A stretch of 64,000 nt of DNA from Corbicula japonica (GCA_038501625.1 JAZAYU010000052.1:4059955-4123954); one strand, 5' to 3'. Positions 1 through 13,850 are shown, counted from the stretch's first letter. The notes: generated by a model not told the origin, from the sequence alone. Numbers and translations are program-made.

Positions 1-200
1 TCGATAAAATCAATCTGCACAGGTATGCAAGACTAATCATATTTGTGTTAAGAGGACAGGTAATGGAGAAACAAGCGATTCTGCCGGAAATTAAATTAAC
101 TAAAATTATGGCTTAGAATTAATTAACCTAAGCAATTGGTACATAAGCATTTATATATATCATGACCCCGGCTATGGCATGGGGTTAGTACAATAACTAC

Positions 201-360
201 TTAAGGTATTTCGCCTTTCCCCATTGCTTTGCCATAGACAAAAAAAGAAAAATATAAAGGTGCAAAGTTTGATGGAAGTGCATCGTGTAGTTTGAGAGAT
301 GTTTATATTTTTCTTTTTTGTCTATGACAAAGCAATTGCAAAAGGCGCATTGTACCTTAA
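201..360. mobile_element. Foldback MITE with TTAA ends
   Basis: About 57 bp at the left (TTAAGGTATTTCGCCTTT..) recurs as its imperfect complement at the right (..AAAGGCGCATTGTACCTTAA), leaving a ~45-bp loop. The arms include a GACAAAAAAGAAAAATATA-like stretch. The TTAA at both tips may be terminus or target duplication. Unrelated in sequence to M1. Confidence 0.7.
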
Positions 361-2819
361 ACTATAAACAATCCAACATTTGGCCATCACTAGCAGATAC
401 AGATCTGTATCTCTTTGATGTACATGTAGCAGATAATGACAATGGCAATAAAGAATTATCAGGTACTGGGTAGTAAAGGTTGTGTAACCGCATTTATGGC
501 CAGTGCCCAAGATCATAAAACTAAATCTGGAGATCAGTCTCAAATCTCAAGCATCTGATTGGCTGAAATGGTGAGATTTTTCTATTCGGACCGTAAATAA
601 AAATGTTCGTTTCACAAATGCTTATATGAAACATATAGGGGAAAATGTGTTATTAGGCGTAATGAGGGCGTGCATGACTGGAGTACATGTACTTTTAGCA
701 TTTTGTGGTACTCCGCGAAAGTGCGAAATCTAATTCTCCTCAAAAAAACGTATAATTAACACAAACATTTGGGCACATCCGACAGGTGAATCATTTTCGA
801 AGAGGCAAATGGATCCCTTGTAAACCTTTTGTGCTGATGTGTCCACTGTACTGAGAATGGGGCCGACTCCGAATGTACTGCATGTACGAAATGTTTAAAT
901 ACGAGCTATTAAGATGTGTGAAAACCTTCTACAAACTGAACGGCTCCGTATACAGACTTATAGGAACACACATCTTTGATAGGCTTACCAATTGCCGCGT
1001 AATTTTCTTTAAACGTTAAGGCACATGCCTTCTGAACACACCTACAAATAAATATGGCAAACGTACTCAGTATCAAAAGTACATTTTTGACATGAACAAT
1101 AGAACCGATGTCCTCTGAAGTAAACCAGAGCGAAACATTTTTGAATAGCAGTGCATAAATGATGTTGTTTGTTTTCATTACACCAAGCAATACCTTATAC
1201 GGTTATAAATCGTTGCAATTTGTATTGGTCCGTAGCGTTCGGTAATTGTAGCCATTGTCGTTCGTAGAAGAATTTATATATCCGTGTTTTTTAATTTTTT
1301 TAACATGCTAAGAATTTTAGCACCGATCAAACGCCCGTAGTACATCCTTACTAAACCCCATTCACAGCTGCTTCTAAACGCGCACCTCCAGTCCCGCCGG
1401 TGCTACAGATAAAATGAGGTGCGCATATTCCGGTGTGCGAGGTGCGTTAGCAAACTCAACAATAACAAAGTAGGTGATGTCTTTTTAGCAAGATTTTTAC
1501 AATCTATGACAAATGTTGCCAAAAAAAAGTTTTAACATAGCTCGACGCTGCTTGTAATTGGCATAAACTTTTAAGTGTGCAAATTGTTTCTCTGAATTCT
1601 TTGGATTCGCTCAGATTTACTCATTCTCCCTCGTAGATGAAATGATATTCGATAAGTTAACCAACAGAAAACCTTTTTCCTCCAGTGTTAAGTTTTTTTT
1701 TCCAAATATAATGCAACGATCGATCAATATTAGCTATAAAATTTCACTAAGTCGTACTTCTGGTGCGAAATCATTTTGTAAGCGTACTTTCTGTCAAAAT
1801 TTGATTAGGACTCATCTGGAAATGCGAACTCGGAATTTGAGGTGCTGTAAATGATGTGTATCTATAAAACCTTACAGGCGAGGAATATGTAAATAAACTA
1901 ATAACAAAAGCAAACCCGTAAGGATAAGTAAGATTACACAATGCATAGTAGTCATTTTCTTAAGTAAAGTATATTCCTGCACTTCAATTAAGGAATGATT
2001 CTTATTTTGGTGCGGTTCATGCAGATTGGACGTGCACGCGAGAGCTGGCAAATCCATAAAGCGCGTCATTACGGGTCATGCGGTTCATGCAAAATGAACC
2101 GAAATCTTTTTAAACGAAGAAATCAATTGGAATGTAAATATTCTCACTAAGTCATATCTAACAAAATTTGATGACGGACAGCGGGCACCGTACACACGCT
2201 ACTGAGTATTTTTCAGAAATTGTCAACACATGAAGCATGATTTATAACGCTCGCTTAATGATCTGAAGATGTCATTACATTAGAAATGAATGCAATACTA
2301 CATGCACACATTTATCTTCAATAAAATATGTCTTCTAATGCAGGCTGTCAAGACTTTCCATGGTTTAAAATACTATGTTTACTTTCCCTTTAGCGATTTT
2401 GTAGGGGACACTTTGATTGGTTCAAAGGGTAGGTTTTAGTTACTCGTCGTCAGGTCCTTATAGCGTAGCGGTTTTCAGGAGACGTTCTAATCAGATTGCT
2501 TGCACTTTTGACAAAATTATAAACAAAGCTATGGTGCGTTATCGGTAACCAAACAGAGTCGTGACGCACTAGTTAATTAATATACGTTTATTCAGCAAAA
2601 TATCTTCAGACATTGGTTATCGTTATGGTCCCTAGATGAGGGTTTCTCATTGCAGAAAGCATTGAACTGCTTTAAGAAGCCTGTAATCTAATATATTTTC
2701 ATATTTAATTGTAGTATTGTAGGCACTAAGTATGAGACTTTGTCCATATTGAAAGAAATAGTTTTCAAAACTAAAAAAAAATACGCGCCCAGGACTAAAG
2801 ATGCCCTGATTTTTCCTGA
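361..2819. other. No gene seen; one M2 fragment
   Basis: AT-rich sequence with frequent stops in all frames. The only recognised item is half of an M2 palindrome at about 507-565 (CAAGATCATAAAACT then CTCAAGCATCTGATTGGC). The short ORFs show no domain or repeat-free conservation that I can see. Confidence 0.5.
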
Positions 2820-2821
2820 TA

Positions 2822-3104
2822 TCCCCCCCCCCTCACAGAAACTAGAATGTGTCCTCGGACACTGATGCCCCGCTGCTGCAAAAGCATTTGTAATAACAAA
2901 GGGTCATAACTCTGGTAAACATGGTCGCAGAAAAAAATCTTTCTTTACGATCATCTACACATCCTGCTTGAATATCTGTGCAAGTTTGAAAGAAATCCGC
3001 CTGGTAGTTTCGGAGGAGTTGATGCCACAAGATTTGGGGACGTGCGGACGGACGGACGAGTGCAACTCTATATGCCTCCCACTTTGTGGGGACATAAAAA
3101 AAGT
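2822..3104. mobile_element. Pearl/Helentron-like fragment
   Basis: Begins after a C-run and includes CATAACTCTGGTAAACATGG, a GTTTGAAAGAAATCCGCC segment and a short (ACGG)n run (GGACGGACGGACG), ending in GTGGGGACATAAAAAAAG. The ACGG-type microsatellite next to a transcript-like degenerate core is the layout of bivalve pearl elements. Assignment rests on that resemblance only. Confidence 0.45.
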
Positions 3105-3431
3105 TTTTTCATCCAGAGGAATCAAGAGGAAGCCCTGAAGATAATTTAGTCAAACCTTGCCAAATTATTTACTCCGAAGAAATCTTCTAAAAAGAAAGAA
3201 GTGTTCTTTGAGGACCATTCAATAATAGGCTAACGTAAATGCGCGTGAAATTTGCGAATCGACAGCTGCGCGCCTGGGAATTAATTTCATGGAAGACCAA
3301 TGAATTCAGAACTTACAGTCATTGGCTTGCCAAAGAAAAGACTCATATTACAAAAAAACTAACGTGGTTTGAAAAAATGCCTGAAAGTGAAAAAATTGCA
3401 AAATACTATGATCCTGGTTTGTAAACCAAAT

Positions 3432-4422
3432 TACCGTAATCACCCTAAGTATTGGGTCACCCTAAATATTGGGACACCCTTATTTTTCAAGATAATAATT
3501 ATTTTTTGTGTCCCTAAATTTTGGGACACTTTTTTTATCAGTATTTTTCGGTGTCCCTAAGTTTTGGGACACTTTCATAAATGGTATTTTCGCGTTCCTA
3601 CATTTTGGGACAATAGATATCTGCTCGGTAATCATGCATGTCGGCCCATGTTCTTCAGACTTTCACCATGTTATTGCAGAGTTTACCTTACTATGCCGTG
3701 TATTTGAAACAAACTTTTAACGTTCAGGGATATCTACCATGAGGAATTCAAGAAGAAAAATTAGAATATATAAAGTACCGATATACCTTTTTTTATTTAA
3801 CTAACGTTCCCCTGTAAAATAAAACGGCTATCGTTTTCGTTTTTTTTAATTAATTATATCCCCGTATCCAAAGAATTTTACTCTCGTTTTTCGATCTGTT
3901 TATTGTCAAAAACTAGATTAACTGATTCTGCAAGTGCAAATAACAGCTTGGGCGAGTGTCAGTGTCAGTCCTGAGTATTGAAGTTAATTCTTATCAAAAC
4001 AGACTGTCCAATGACCGACACAGGTGTGAAAACCTCCCAATTAAGCCACCTGTTTCAAGTCGACAAGCATGTGTCATTAAAAACATGCAAAGGGATTAAC
4101 GGAATGTCAATTACCACATAACGAAATAATGCTTGACAAGTTTTAACACAAAAATAAATCATTTTAATCTCCAAACTGTAGACAGAAAATAATTACAAAA
4201 ATATTAAAAATTATTTGATTTCGCATAATCATAATTATGTGACGGTTGATCCGTCTATGTTGACTTCCTATATTGTTTTTAGACATAACTAGTGCATGCA
4301 TGCAAATCGACCCAAAATATTGGGACACTTTTTGAACAAATATTTTTATGTGAGCCTTAATATTGGGACACGAAAAAATTTAATTATTTTAAACTGTCCC
4401 AATATTTAGGGTGATTACGGTA
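3432..4422. mobile_element. TA-flanked DNA transposon, non-autonomous (~0.99 kb)
   Basis: Terminal inverted repeats: left TACCGTAATCACCCTAAGTA, right its complement (..TATTTAGGGTGATTACGGTA). TA at each edge fits the target duplication of Tc1/mariner-type elements. Near both ends the motif TTGGGACACTTTTT and its variants recur several times, giving subterminal repeats. No transposase frame is visible in the interior. The ORFs at 3369-3720 lie inside the subterminal repeats and are not taken as genes. Confidence 0.78.
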
Positions 4423-4488
4423 ATATCAAGAAATGCTTAGACAATTTAAAATAAATAAAGGTGACGAGGAAGCCAATCGAGACAACAT

Positions 4489-5160
4489 CTTAAGGTGGCA
4501 GAAAACGGTTAATCTGATATATCGCAAAACAGAGAATCACAGCCGACACGACAAGTCCACTTGCTCCCTACTAGCACATACCTGAAACAGAAAGGGCACA
4601 TAACTGACATCACAATGACATACAGTTTATGAAAACAAAGCAAAATTATATTCAAAACATATCAGTTGATTTTTAAGCACCATTAACTTTCACATTCTGG
4701 TCGTGAAAACTGGTCGGCCGACGAGGCAAAATTTCAAACATTCATCAGTTCACAGCTTTCTAATTGCCAATGACCAAAATAAATGCTTGCCACTCACACA
4801 TGGTAAAATCCCTACTGATTCATTAAATCATACTCAAAATATACCATAACCACCTCGATTTTGAACTAATCACACTTGTTTGTATGCCCCTTGAGAATTG
4901 CAAGTTAAACTGAAGGCAGAGCCAGAAATGTTTTAGTTTCGCATTTCCAAGCACCTGCCTCACACTGAAAGTGTCAAGGTCAAAAAGAGCATGTCAGACA
5001 ATTTTTGGGGATCCTAGCTACAGATGTGAAACTGCAAATATAGCATCTAAAAATATTTTAAAGTGTCATGAAGCTTACATTTTGCCCACTTACCTCTTAT
5101 CTTCAAATTTGACCGGGGCCAATTCGCATCTACGGCTACAAACTCTTTACTACCTCCTTA
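4489..5160. repeat. 672-bp direct duplication, copy 1
   Basis: Nearly identical to 6274-6944; I could spot only about three substitutions. Starts CTTAAGGTGGCAGAAAACGG and ends TTTACTACCTCCTTAAG; the two ends are weakly complementary (TAAGGNGGNAG), so it may be a mobile element rather than a plain tandem duplication. It lacks the TG..CA ends of an LTR. No recognisable protein. Confidence 0.85.
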
Positions 5161-6273
5161 AGAGCTGAGAGTAATTTTCATTTAAGCCATTAACTCATCT
5201 CTGTTCAAGTTTAGAACCTTTTCTGCGCAAAATGAGACCAAAACCAAGCCAGTATCATCATCCTGGCAGGTGTAAAGAGCAAATGACTATCACCACTCAC
5301 TTTCCAAAACTGACCAATTTTGCCTCTATTTACAGTCAAGTACATTAATACAGTGCTTCTAAGAAATGCAACAAAACAGACATTGGAACCAGAAGACCTG
5401 ACAATCATATACCATAAAGAAGCTCCTAGAAGATGAACAATGAAAAATATGCTGTTACAAGCACTTATTTTTGTAAAAATATGTCAGGCACAGCAAATTT
5501 TATCAGTCAAACAGGCAAAACTGGCCATAATTCACTTTAATCACTCACCTACCATGTTGTCATCATGTTTCAGTTGCTCATATGAACCACCTGCATACCT
5601 TCCTGCCAATCAACTGCCACTTTTCAACCATTACACACATCACACTTTATGTTTATGCTTGCTCTTATGTCACCAGAATGATGATTGAATTATAAAATGG
5701 CCATGAAAAATAGCAAATGATGAAATTCTTACCTCTGGCTGCAGAAAGGAATAAACAGCTAAAGTGACATAACAGACTACAGCTTAAGGCCAAATCCTGC
5801 CTATCTGGGCTAAAATACCTACTAAACTAATAACAGTGTTCATGGCAAGCCCTACATAGTTCTAGAACTTGATTTTCATTAGTCGACCAGAATTAATGTC
5901 TCGGTTCGCAAAGCTCGGACTGTGGAAATTTGCTTGCCGAGCTTAAATTTTCTAAATTATTTTTTATCGGCTTGATTTTCTAGCAAATATTATGCCAAAT
6001 GCTCTTTGGTAATCATTTGAGACATTTTCATGATGTATTTGGTGGACTTTCTGTGAAAATATACATTTCTGACATTTCGCGACTGGTTTTTATCGCTCGG
6101 TGCAGCATTTTTTTTCTCAAAAACTGTAATTACCTCCCTTTATTTTTAACCATCTACTTGTCAGCAAGTATTTAACAGCTTAAAATGATGCCATTTTGCA
6201 AATATGGCAGTCCAACACAGCATTCTAGACCAAAATTATGACATAATGAACACTTACAAATTTCAGCTAAATC
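5161..6273. other. Spacer between the 672-bp copies
   Basis: About 1.1 kb of AT-rich sequence between the two direct copies. No gene, primer-binding site or transposase motif seen. If the pair is an unusual LTR-like element, this would be its interior, but it encodes nothing recognisable. Confidence 0.4.
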
Positions 6274-6944
6274 CTTAAGGTGGCAGAAAACGGTTAATCT
6301 GATATATCGCAAAACAGAGAATCACAGCCGACACGACAAGTCCACTTGCTCCCTACTAGCACATACCTGAAACAGAAAGGGCACATAACTGACATCACAA
6401 TGACATACAGTTTATGAAAACAAAGCAAAATTATATTCAAAACATATCAGTTGATTTTTAAGCACCATTAACTTTCACATTCTGGTCGTGAAAACTGGTC
6501 GGCCGACGAGGCAAAATTTCAAACATTCATCAGTTCACAGCTTTCTTATTGCCAATGACCAAAATAAATGCTTGCCACTCACACATGGTAAAATCCCTAC
6601 TGATTCATTAAATCATACTCAAAATATACCATAACCACCTCGATTTTGAACTAATCACACTTGTTTGTATGCCCCTTGAGAATTGCAAGTTAAACTGAAG
6701 GCAGAGCCAGAAATGTATTAGTTTCGCATTTCCAAGCACCTGCCTCACACTGAAAGTGTCAAGGTCAAAAAGAGCATGTCAGACAATTTTTGGGGATCCT
6801 AGCTACAGATGTGAAACTGCAAATATAGCATCTAAAAATATTTTAAAGTGTCATGAAGCTTACAGTTTGCCCACTTACCTCTTATCTTCAAATTTGACCG
6901 GGGCCAATTCGCATCTACGGCTACAAACTCTTTACTACCTCCTT
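6274..6944. repeat. 672-bp direct duplication, copy 2
   Basis: Second copy, 1785 bp downstream of the first and in the same orientation. Sequence similarity stops at CTACCTCCTT. Differences from copy 1 include CAGTTTGCCC for CATTTTGCCC and CTTATTGCC for CTAATTGCC, so the duplication is recent or the copies are homogenised. Confidence 0.85.
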
Positions 6945-9008
6945 TACGACATGTATAGAAATGAATATCGAATCTGCCTCCCGATATTTACATCTGACAC
7001 ATTCACTGTATATAAACCGATTGTAACATCTGCCGGATATAGCGCACTGATTGTCACAAAAACATAGTAGACAGTTCAAAAGTGAGGAGATTTTTATGTA
7101 TTGTAATGACAAATCAAATAGACAAATACATGTTATAACAGGCAATTCTCGTAGCACTTGTTATGAATGACAGTGTTTCCTTTTGTATGAACTATACTTT
7201 TAACAAATCGCTTAAATCACTCAAACTAAGTACCGTTTGTACTGTGCATTGTTCTAAAATCAGCGCAAATGTTTATGTTGTTAAAGGTTTTGAGATGTAT
7301 TCTTATGCTAGCAATGATGTAGCATATAATTTTTATTATTACAATAATTAGAGCGCCTAGCTGATCAATTTAACATCAAAACATTAGACCAAACATGCAT
7401 CCAGGTTCGACCAAGACTGTATCATTTATTGAACATGTTAACTCAATCATCTGTATGTTTCTAGTGATCTATGTGTATCAGTTAAAGCGATTTTTTAAAG
7501 ATGATTTCTGTATAGTTTTCGGATTTAAGAAGAAATATTTGATGTAAAATCATGTATTTGAAGTGCTTCGTAAAGTGTAAAGAAATATGATACATGATGA
7601 AATATCAGGGCCTCGGTGCCATTATTTACTCCGGCGACACGAAACAATTGAATCGAGCATTAAATAGTGAACGCATACAGTTCGTTGACGAGTATTCAAA
7701 GTTTGCAGGTAGGCGTGACATACAAATTCTGAGGCAAAGCAAGCTATTTAAATATTGATATTGATCAGAAATGGCCACATCCAGCAGACACAGCCTCTCC
7801 ACACAGCCAAACAGTGACTGTAGAGAGGAAAAGAGAGCATGGTGTTACAATAATCAGTTTCAATTTTGACGCCACAAACAATTAACGAAAGTGAGAACCC
7901 GAGGGGTTACATGTACCGCCTTGGAAATTAACGAATTCGCTTTCTAACATTTTTTCATAATACATTTTTACTAGCCATTAAATTACCATTTGACAACTAA
8001 TTTGTTTAAACCCATATATGGCAATTTAGGCGAAGACTGTTTTATCAGTTACGAAAAATAGTTTTAGTTTATTTCGAAGTGTGTATAAGAAATAAACGGT
8101 CGCCCAGCTGCGTTGGGCCTGATAGTTTAATTTTTATACAAGCCTCTAAATTAACAATAACCTATAGTCACTGTTGTTTATCATTCTGTTTGATTGTTTT
8201 TAAGTTCTTCTCTTCGTGTTTTGTATGCAGTGTTTTATTTTTTCTCCAAATATACATATATTGTATAGACAATATATGTAGACGAACTCGTCCATCTTAC
8301 CTTAAAGCATAAACTTGATAAAATCAGCAAATGCACACCGCCATAAATGATACAGATTAATGGAAAATCATTCTACGAAGTTCGCACTAAATGATACAAC
8401 AGAAATAGGTATGATAGCTCTAAATGATAGTATATTAATTCTTTAGATGATACAGTCATTACGAAACACACCTCTCAAACATTTTAATAATTAACGCTAT
8501 TTATACATTTCAAGCAATATCGTAATGTAATAATCTTTAAATTAATGTCATAGAGTCATATAACTAGTATGTATATGTTTATCGAAGCGTTTATTTGTAG
8601 AGAATAACACTATTTTTATACAATCATATGGGTCATTTGCCAGACCTTCTTGTGATTAAATGCAATTTTGAAAGTTTTTATCACTATATACGCTCAAAAC
8701 AAATTGTATTACAACCAATAATGACTATACAAAATATAACTTACTTGTTTTTGTTGAAGGTACTTAAAATGATACTAATAATTCCATTTCACTGTGTTAT
8801 TTACGAATTTTTATATCGCAGCCATGCAATTATCTCGCTATATCTGGCAGATGATAGAATCGGTTTATATACAGTGTCGGATTTTCTGATTGAATGCGAG
8901 TGGATGCAGCCAGCTTGCGTCCAGCAAATGAATACATGTCATATAGTTTGTGATTTATGTCTTGGCTAATTGATGTAAGTAGATATAAAATGATGTAGTG
9001 GCTCCAGA
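6945..9008. other. No gene seen
   Basis: AT-rich stretch with short frames only. A 113-codon frame at 8628-8969 (+) is rich in Ile, Tyr and Leu, as AT-rich noncoding DNA tends to produce, and has no recognisable domain. Confidence 0.45.
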
Positions 9009-9082
9009 AGGCTCCAGGGGGGATCGAACCCCCCGACCTCCTGTTTACTAGACAGGCGCTCTAACCACTGAGCTATGGAGCC
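9009..9082 (-). tRNA. tRNA-Thr (anticodon AGT)
   Basis: The minus strand reads a full cloverleaf: acceptor GGCTCCA pairs exactly with TGGAGCC; D arm GCTC-AGTGGTTA-GAGC; anticodon stem CCTGT/ACAGG with loop CTAGTAA (anticodon AGT, read as IGU for Thr); T arm GGGGG-TTCGATC-CCCCC. No intron. The A-box-like TAGCTCAGTGG and B-box GGTTCGATC, the internal RNA polymerase III promoters, are intact. The discriminator base is T and CCA is not encoded, as expected for a eukaryote. A short duplicate of the 3' acceptor sequence (GGCTCCAG) lies just beyond the 3' end. Complete pairing argues for a functional gene rather than a SINE head. Confidence 0.93.
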
Positions 9083-11124
9083 TGTACAAATTTACCCATT
9101 CATTTTTGTAACTATATACCAGGTATCGGCTATATCGGAAATACATATAAATATGTTTAGTTATGAGTTATAACTTAAAGTTATATCTTAAATTCTGTGA
9201 AAAGAGCAACGCACACATATGTCACATGTGTATTTTGTAATTCAAAAGAAGTCCGTTTATACAACAAACAATTAACTTAATTCCTGATGATAATCAAATC
9301 TTGTATATAGATATGCATTGTATTTTTTCCAGTGCTTTATTTTTGACATGGTGTTGTATGTTGTAAACTGTATTCGAGACAGCCGCCACACGGAACAAAC
9401 ACGCTCCTGTGATAATGTAATAGATGAATTTGAATATACCTGCCACGATTGTGATATAAGCATTACAAAAACACAGATCAGGATAAATATTGATAACGCG
9501 CATAAAAAAAGCTAAATGGTATACTCCGTATTAGCAAAACTGTTTTCACTGTTTGTCACTCACGCGAGCAATGTCTTTCTAGAGCCGGTCCATTACCTGA
9601 TGGAGTTACTGATAAGGGAAAGAAGGTTTGTTCCCATTTTCCCAAATTCTAATTATCGCACCTACCAATTGCTTTCTACTCACTCTAATTTACCTGTATC
9701 AACAAAATTTATTGACACGGTGTTATTTATTTTTACATTTTATATTAATAAGTGTACATCTTTTTTGGATAGAAAGAAAACTTTTCTAGCACAGTATTTT
9801 GCAAATCCTATTACGTATGTGGAACCGGATAATAAGGGGTGGCAAACATTAAGAATGGAAAATAAGGAGTTCTTCAGCGTTACTGCGATGCCGTAACAGT
9901 GAAATTGTGCCAAAGATCTCCGTTTTAGACAATTTCGGTAGCTAATACACAGCCAAGTGTCAACGCCTATATAAGGGTAATTAGTCGCGGAATTGTCTCG
10001 GGATGTTAACGCCACAGCCCAGTAATGTGCACAAGTATGTAAACAATAAACAAGTTTACTCTTCACACTCAGTTTTATACTCTTGGCACACTTCTACAGA
10101 GACATAAGAGAGATCTTAAAAACATTGTGCAAGTAGTATGTCAAGTCGTACGACCATATTTGGTAGATTCTTACATTTAAGTGCTTATACAATTACCGGT
10201 ATTACACATTATACACACGTTTGCGCAGATTGATCGGTATTTATTGAATCCGAACTCTGCATACAGGAGAAAAAGACAAAAATACACCAAAATGATTCTT
10301 ATTTGCTGTTTTCAAATACATGTACAATACATATGCTACACATGCACTGAGGGAGCCTAGCTAATGGCTAATGTGCTCTAGTGCAGTAGCACTCACCATG
10401 CAAGCTATGTTACAAGCAGATTAGCATGCTACAGGGGGTGATTAATAGCCAAAGGGTAAATAAAAAGTATTTTTATGAATCTATTTTACTTTTTTATATT
10501 GTTAAAGTAGTGCATAACCAAACTCTAAAGGATGGACATTTTGAAAAATCAGTTAAGAAAGAATACACCAAACTTTTGTTATAACATACATGTATATCAT
10601 ATTTTACCAAATATTGTGACAAGTCTTTTTTTAAACAAATGATAATAAGGGTGAAATACCATTGCACACCTTTTTTTGGAACTGTCTGAATCAATTATTA
10701 AATCATCGTTTGGGGGTTTAGCAGGAAGCTATTGTATCCGCTATTTTTTTTCCAAAATGAATAGTCAGTTGTTTATGTGCGACTCACGCATGATCCATAC
10801 AAACAATACATACAATGTAAGAGCTAATGTCTAAGCTTTAACTCTCCATGTGAATAGATGTTACCCCAATGCAAATCCAGATCAGCTGACACATCTGTTT
10901 TGTTCACTTTTACATTAAGATCTTTTCTGCCTAAGAAGCTTCAAGAAAAGGATGTGCCAGCTGATTGGGATGAACACTGAGAGCATTGTTACTGAAATAA
11001 TAAACAGTATCCCATTAGAACCGGAGGTGAGCCAGATGACCTGTTAGTTCGAGCTATTACAATTCAGTGAAACACAACATTGTAAATCTTAGTTAAAGTG
11101 AGGTATAAAAAACTAAAGCGAATA
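9083..11124. other. No gene seen; possible decayed M1 at its end
   Basis: Overlapping frames at 9516-9896 (+, 126 codons) and 9740-10066 (-) show no motif, splice support or composition change. A strongly decayed M1 copy may lie at 10838-10985 (GCAAATCCAGATCAGCTGAC, GTGCCAGCTGATTGGGAT). Confidence 0.4.

Positions 11125-11216
<92 letters not shown>
11125..11216. repeat. (AT)n microsatellite
   Basis: About 90 bp of uninterrupted TA dinucleotide repeat. Self-complementary; likely length-variable and prone to cruciform extrusion. Confidence 0.98.
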
Positions 11217-11219
<3 letters not shown>

Positions 11220-13506
11220 CAACGTCTATAAACATCATTTCTTCATTTGTAACCTGAGGTAGTTAATCTGTAAAATTAGAACTTGAACCAGACTTTAGAA
11301 CCTAAGCTCAAAAAGGAGTTTGGTGATAAAATGGTGATCCATGATTTTAGCCAGTTATTTACAGTATTCTTTGACTGCATTACTTTTACAATGTTGTGTT
11401 AGATATAAGCATCATTTCTCACATATTTGGTGGTCGATTCTCATATACAGTAATGCATATAATGACAACTGGTAGATTTTTTGTAAAGTACCAGGTTATG
11501 CAATTTTTTATAAGCATATGCCTGTTGTAAAATTATAAAGCACTCAAATGATGACACAATATTCAGAAAATGCGCAACCTGAAATACAGTTTTTATTATG
11601 AGCATTAAATGCGTTAAAGCATTTAAAGAACCTTGATTGTTAACCAGAATTTTTTTTTCATTTTACGTCAGGGTTCTACAGGTTCTGGACCTATTAATTG
11701 TCAACATTTTAACAACATTTACGTGACAAAATCCCAGACTTGATCACCTAGATTTTTTATTGGATTGGTATATCATGTGGTAAAATTAATTTATATTACA
11801 TTGGAAACACATACATTTTCTGCTGCTAATGCATAATTTTCGACAGAAAAAAATCACATTAAAAGTGATCGAAATGTCATATGATCAAATATTGTTTTAA
11901 TGTTGCCATTTATAATATAATGCAAATATGGGCCAATTTATATCCTCACACTTAGATTTAAACAAACAGGTTTCTTCTATTGTTACATTTTTCCTGTTTA
12001 CAAAGCATCTATATTTCTTAAATATATCATAACTGTTCGTTTTTAAAGTAATGCATCAACTTCCTCTATCAGAAATGATAAAAAAGAGAAATAAGTTCAT
12101 CATCAATAACTCACCTACCATTAAAATGCTATCGAACAAAAATCATATTTAATGATAAACAAGAAAAAAAGGCACTACCGTTATGTATGCTCTGTTCATA
12201 TGGGAAAATCTGGAATTTGGGGAAATGCACTTTCAATCTGAACATCGCTCACGAAAGTGAAATACATTTCAAATATTTATTAGATTAAATAAAGTATTTT
12301 TTATTATTTTGTCTTCGAAATACCATTGCACGATATACATTTTTCGATACTATGACTTGTTTCTTTCAATGCTTTATCCACTTAAAACCTGACAAGTGCA
12401 TGTGATAATATATGAGCATGAAATTAGCATAGAATCTAAATTCAGGGTCAAACGTCTCGATGAAATTTCCTGCCATGTTAACTTTGTATCACTGAAATTG
12501 CTTTCCAAATCAGGAAAGTTGTAACATGTCAGCCTGTTATAGAATAAGATGAAAAGGGCAATTTAACAGAACACGGCGAATATAAAATATATTGCAGGCT
12601 CGGTTTGATTGAGCATGTTCATGGACAGTAATGGAAATGCATTTTACTTTCCACGCCGCCTAGCCACAGGTTGAGTGCAACTCGATATTTACACAAGTTT
12701 ACAGTACAATGTAGATACATCCTCAACTATATATGGTATGCATATAGAAAATGCCGATATAGTTACCAGTTCGGGAAAGTATTTGTTCAAAACGGGAAAG
12801 TACTGAAAATGGTTGGTTTTCTTAAATATCATTCAACTTTGAGCTTGAATATCTCAAAAACGGTTATGTTTTAAATATTCGGCATCGGTAGAATTTAAGA
12901 TAATTGTTTTAAGAACGGATACATGCAATTAATATGTAGCTCCAACGTATTCTGTGATGCCCGAAGCTCAAACCCCAAGGTATATAAAAAATGTCAATTT
13001 TCTTTCCCGATCGGGAAACTTTTCAATCAATATTTCCCGATCAGGAAAGTGAAAAGGGGAATCCCCAACTTTCCCGATCGGGAAAGATCCCCGACTGGTT
13101 TAAAGGGCTTGGGACCTTTTGTAAAGCACATGTGACAAGTCATATACATTATAAATTTCAACACCAACAGATTTACTGTTGTATCCGTGCATTTTATGTC
13201 TGTATTAAAATTGTATATGACTTAATACATGTTCTTTACAAGCCGAATCACACGGACGTCACAAGTAATAAGACAATAGGGTAGCACTCCTCAGACCGAA
13301 GTCCGAGGTTTAACATACTGGCTATTGGGTCCGAAGACATACTACCCTCAGTCGCACCATAACGCGCCCATTGTGTTGCCAGAGGCTCAGGTTTGAAAGG
13401 TCAACATTACATCAGTGTGACAGGATTCTTTGCTTTAAGTCCTCCAGCGGACTCGGATGTTTGTTTTGTTCGTACCCACTCGTATAGTCGGCATCTATAT
13501 ATCTTA
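11217..13506. other. No gene seen; palindromic TTCCCGATCGGGAAA cluster
   Basis: AT-rich non-genic sequence. At 13004-13087 the palindrome TTCCCGATCGGGAAA recurs three times in full or half form, and related GGGAAAGTA pieces lie at 12772-12805. This is probably a decayed foldback element. A short inverted pair of GTCCGA motifs lies near 13293-13335. Confidence 0.4.
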
Positions 13507-13850
13507 CCTAACCTAACCTCACCCTACCTGACAACTTACCATACACCTTACCATACACCTCACCCTACACCTTACCTGACACCTTACCTGACACATTACC
13601 TTACACCTTACCTTACACCTTACCATACACCTTACCTTATACCTTACCACACACCTTACCTTACACCTTACCATATACCTTACCCTACATCTTACCTAAA
13701 CCTTACCATAAACCTTACCATAAATCCTACCATACACCTTACCTAACACCTTACCTTACACCTTACCGTACACCTTACCATAAACCTTACCTAACACCTT
13801 ACCTAAGACCTTACTTTACCTTACCATACACCTTACCAAACCTAACCTTG
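13507..13850 (+). repeat. 12-bp minisatellite (CTTACCNTACAC)n
   Basis: About 28 degenerate copies of a dodecamer such as CTTACCTTACAC, CTTACCATACAC and CTTACCTGACAC. The frame at 13393-13746 is the translated repeat (TPYLTPYH..) and not a gene. Confidence 0.95.

Noticed and set aside
4489..6944. LTR retrotransposon
   Set aside because: Direct repeats lack TG/CA ends, no primer-binding site or polypurine tract was seen, and the 1.1-kb interior has no gag/pol.
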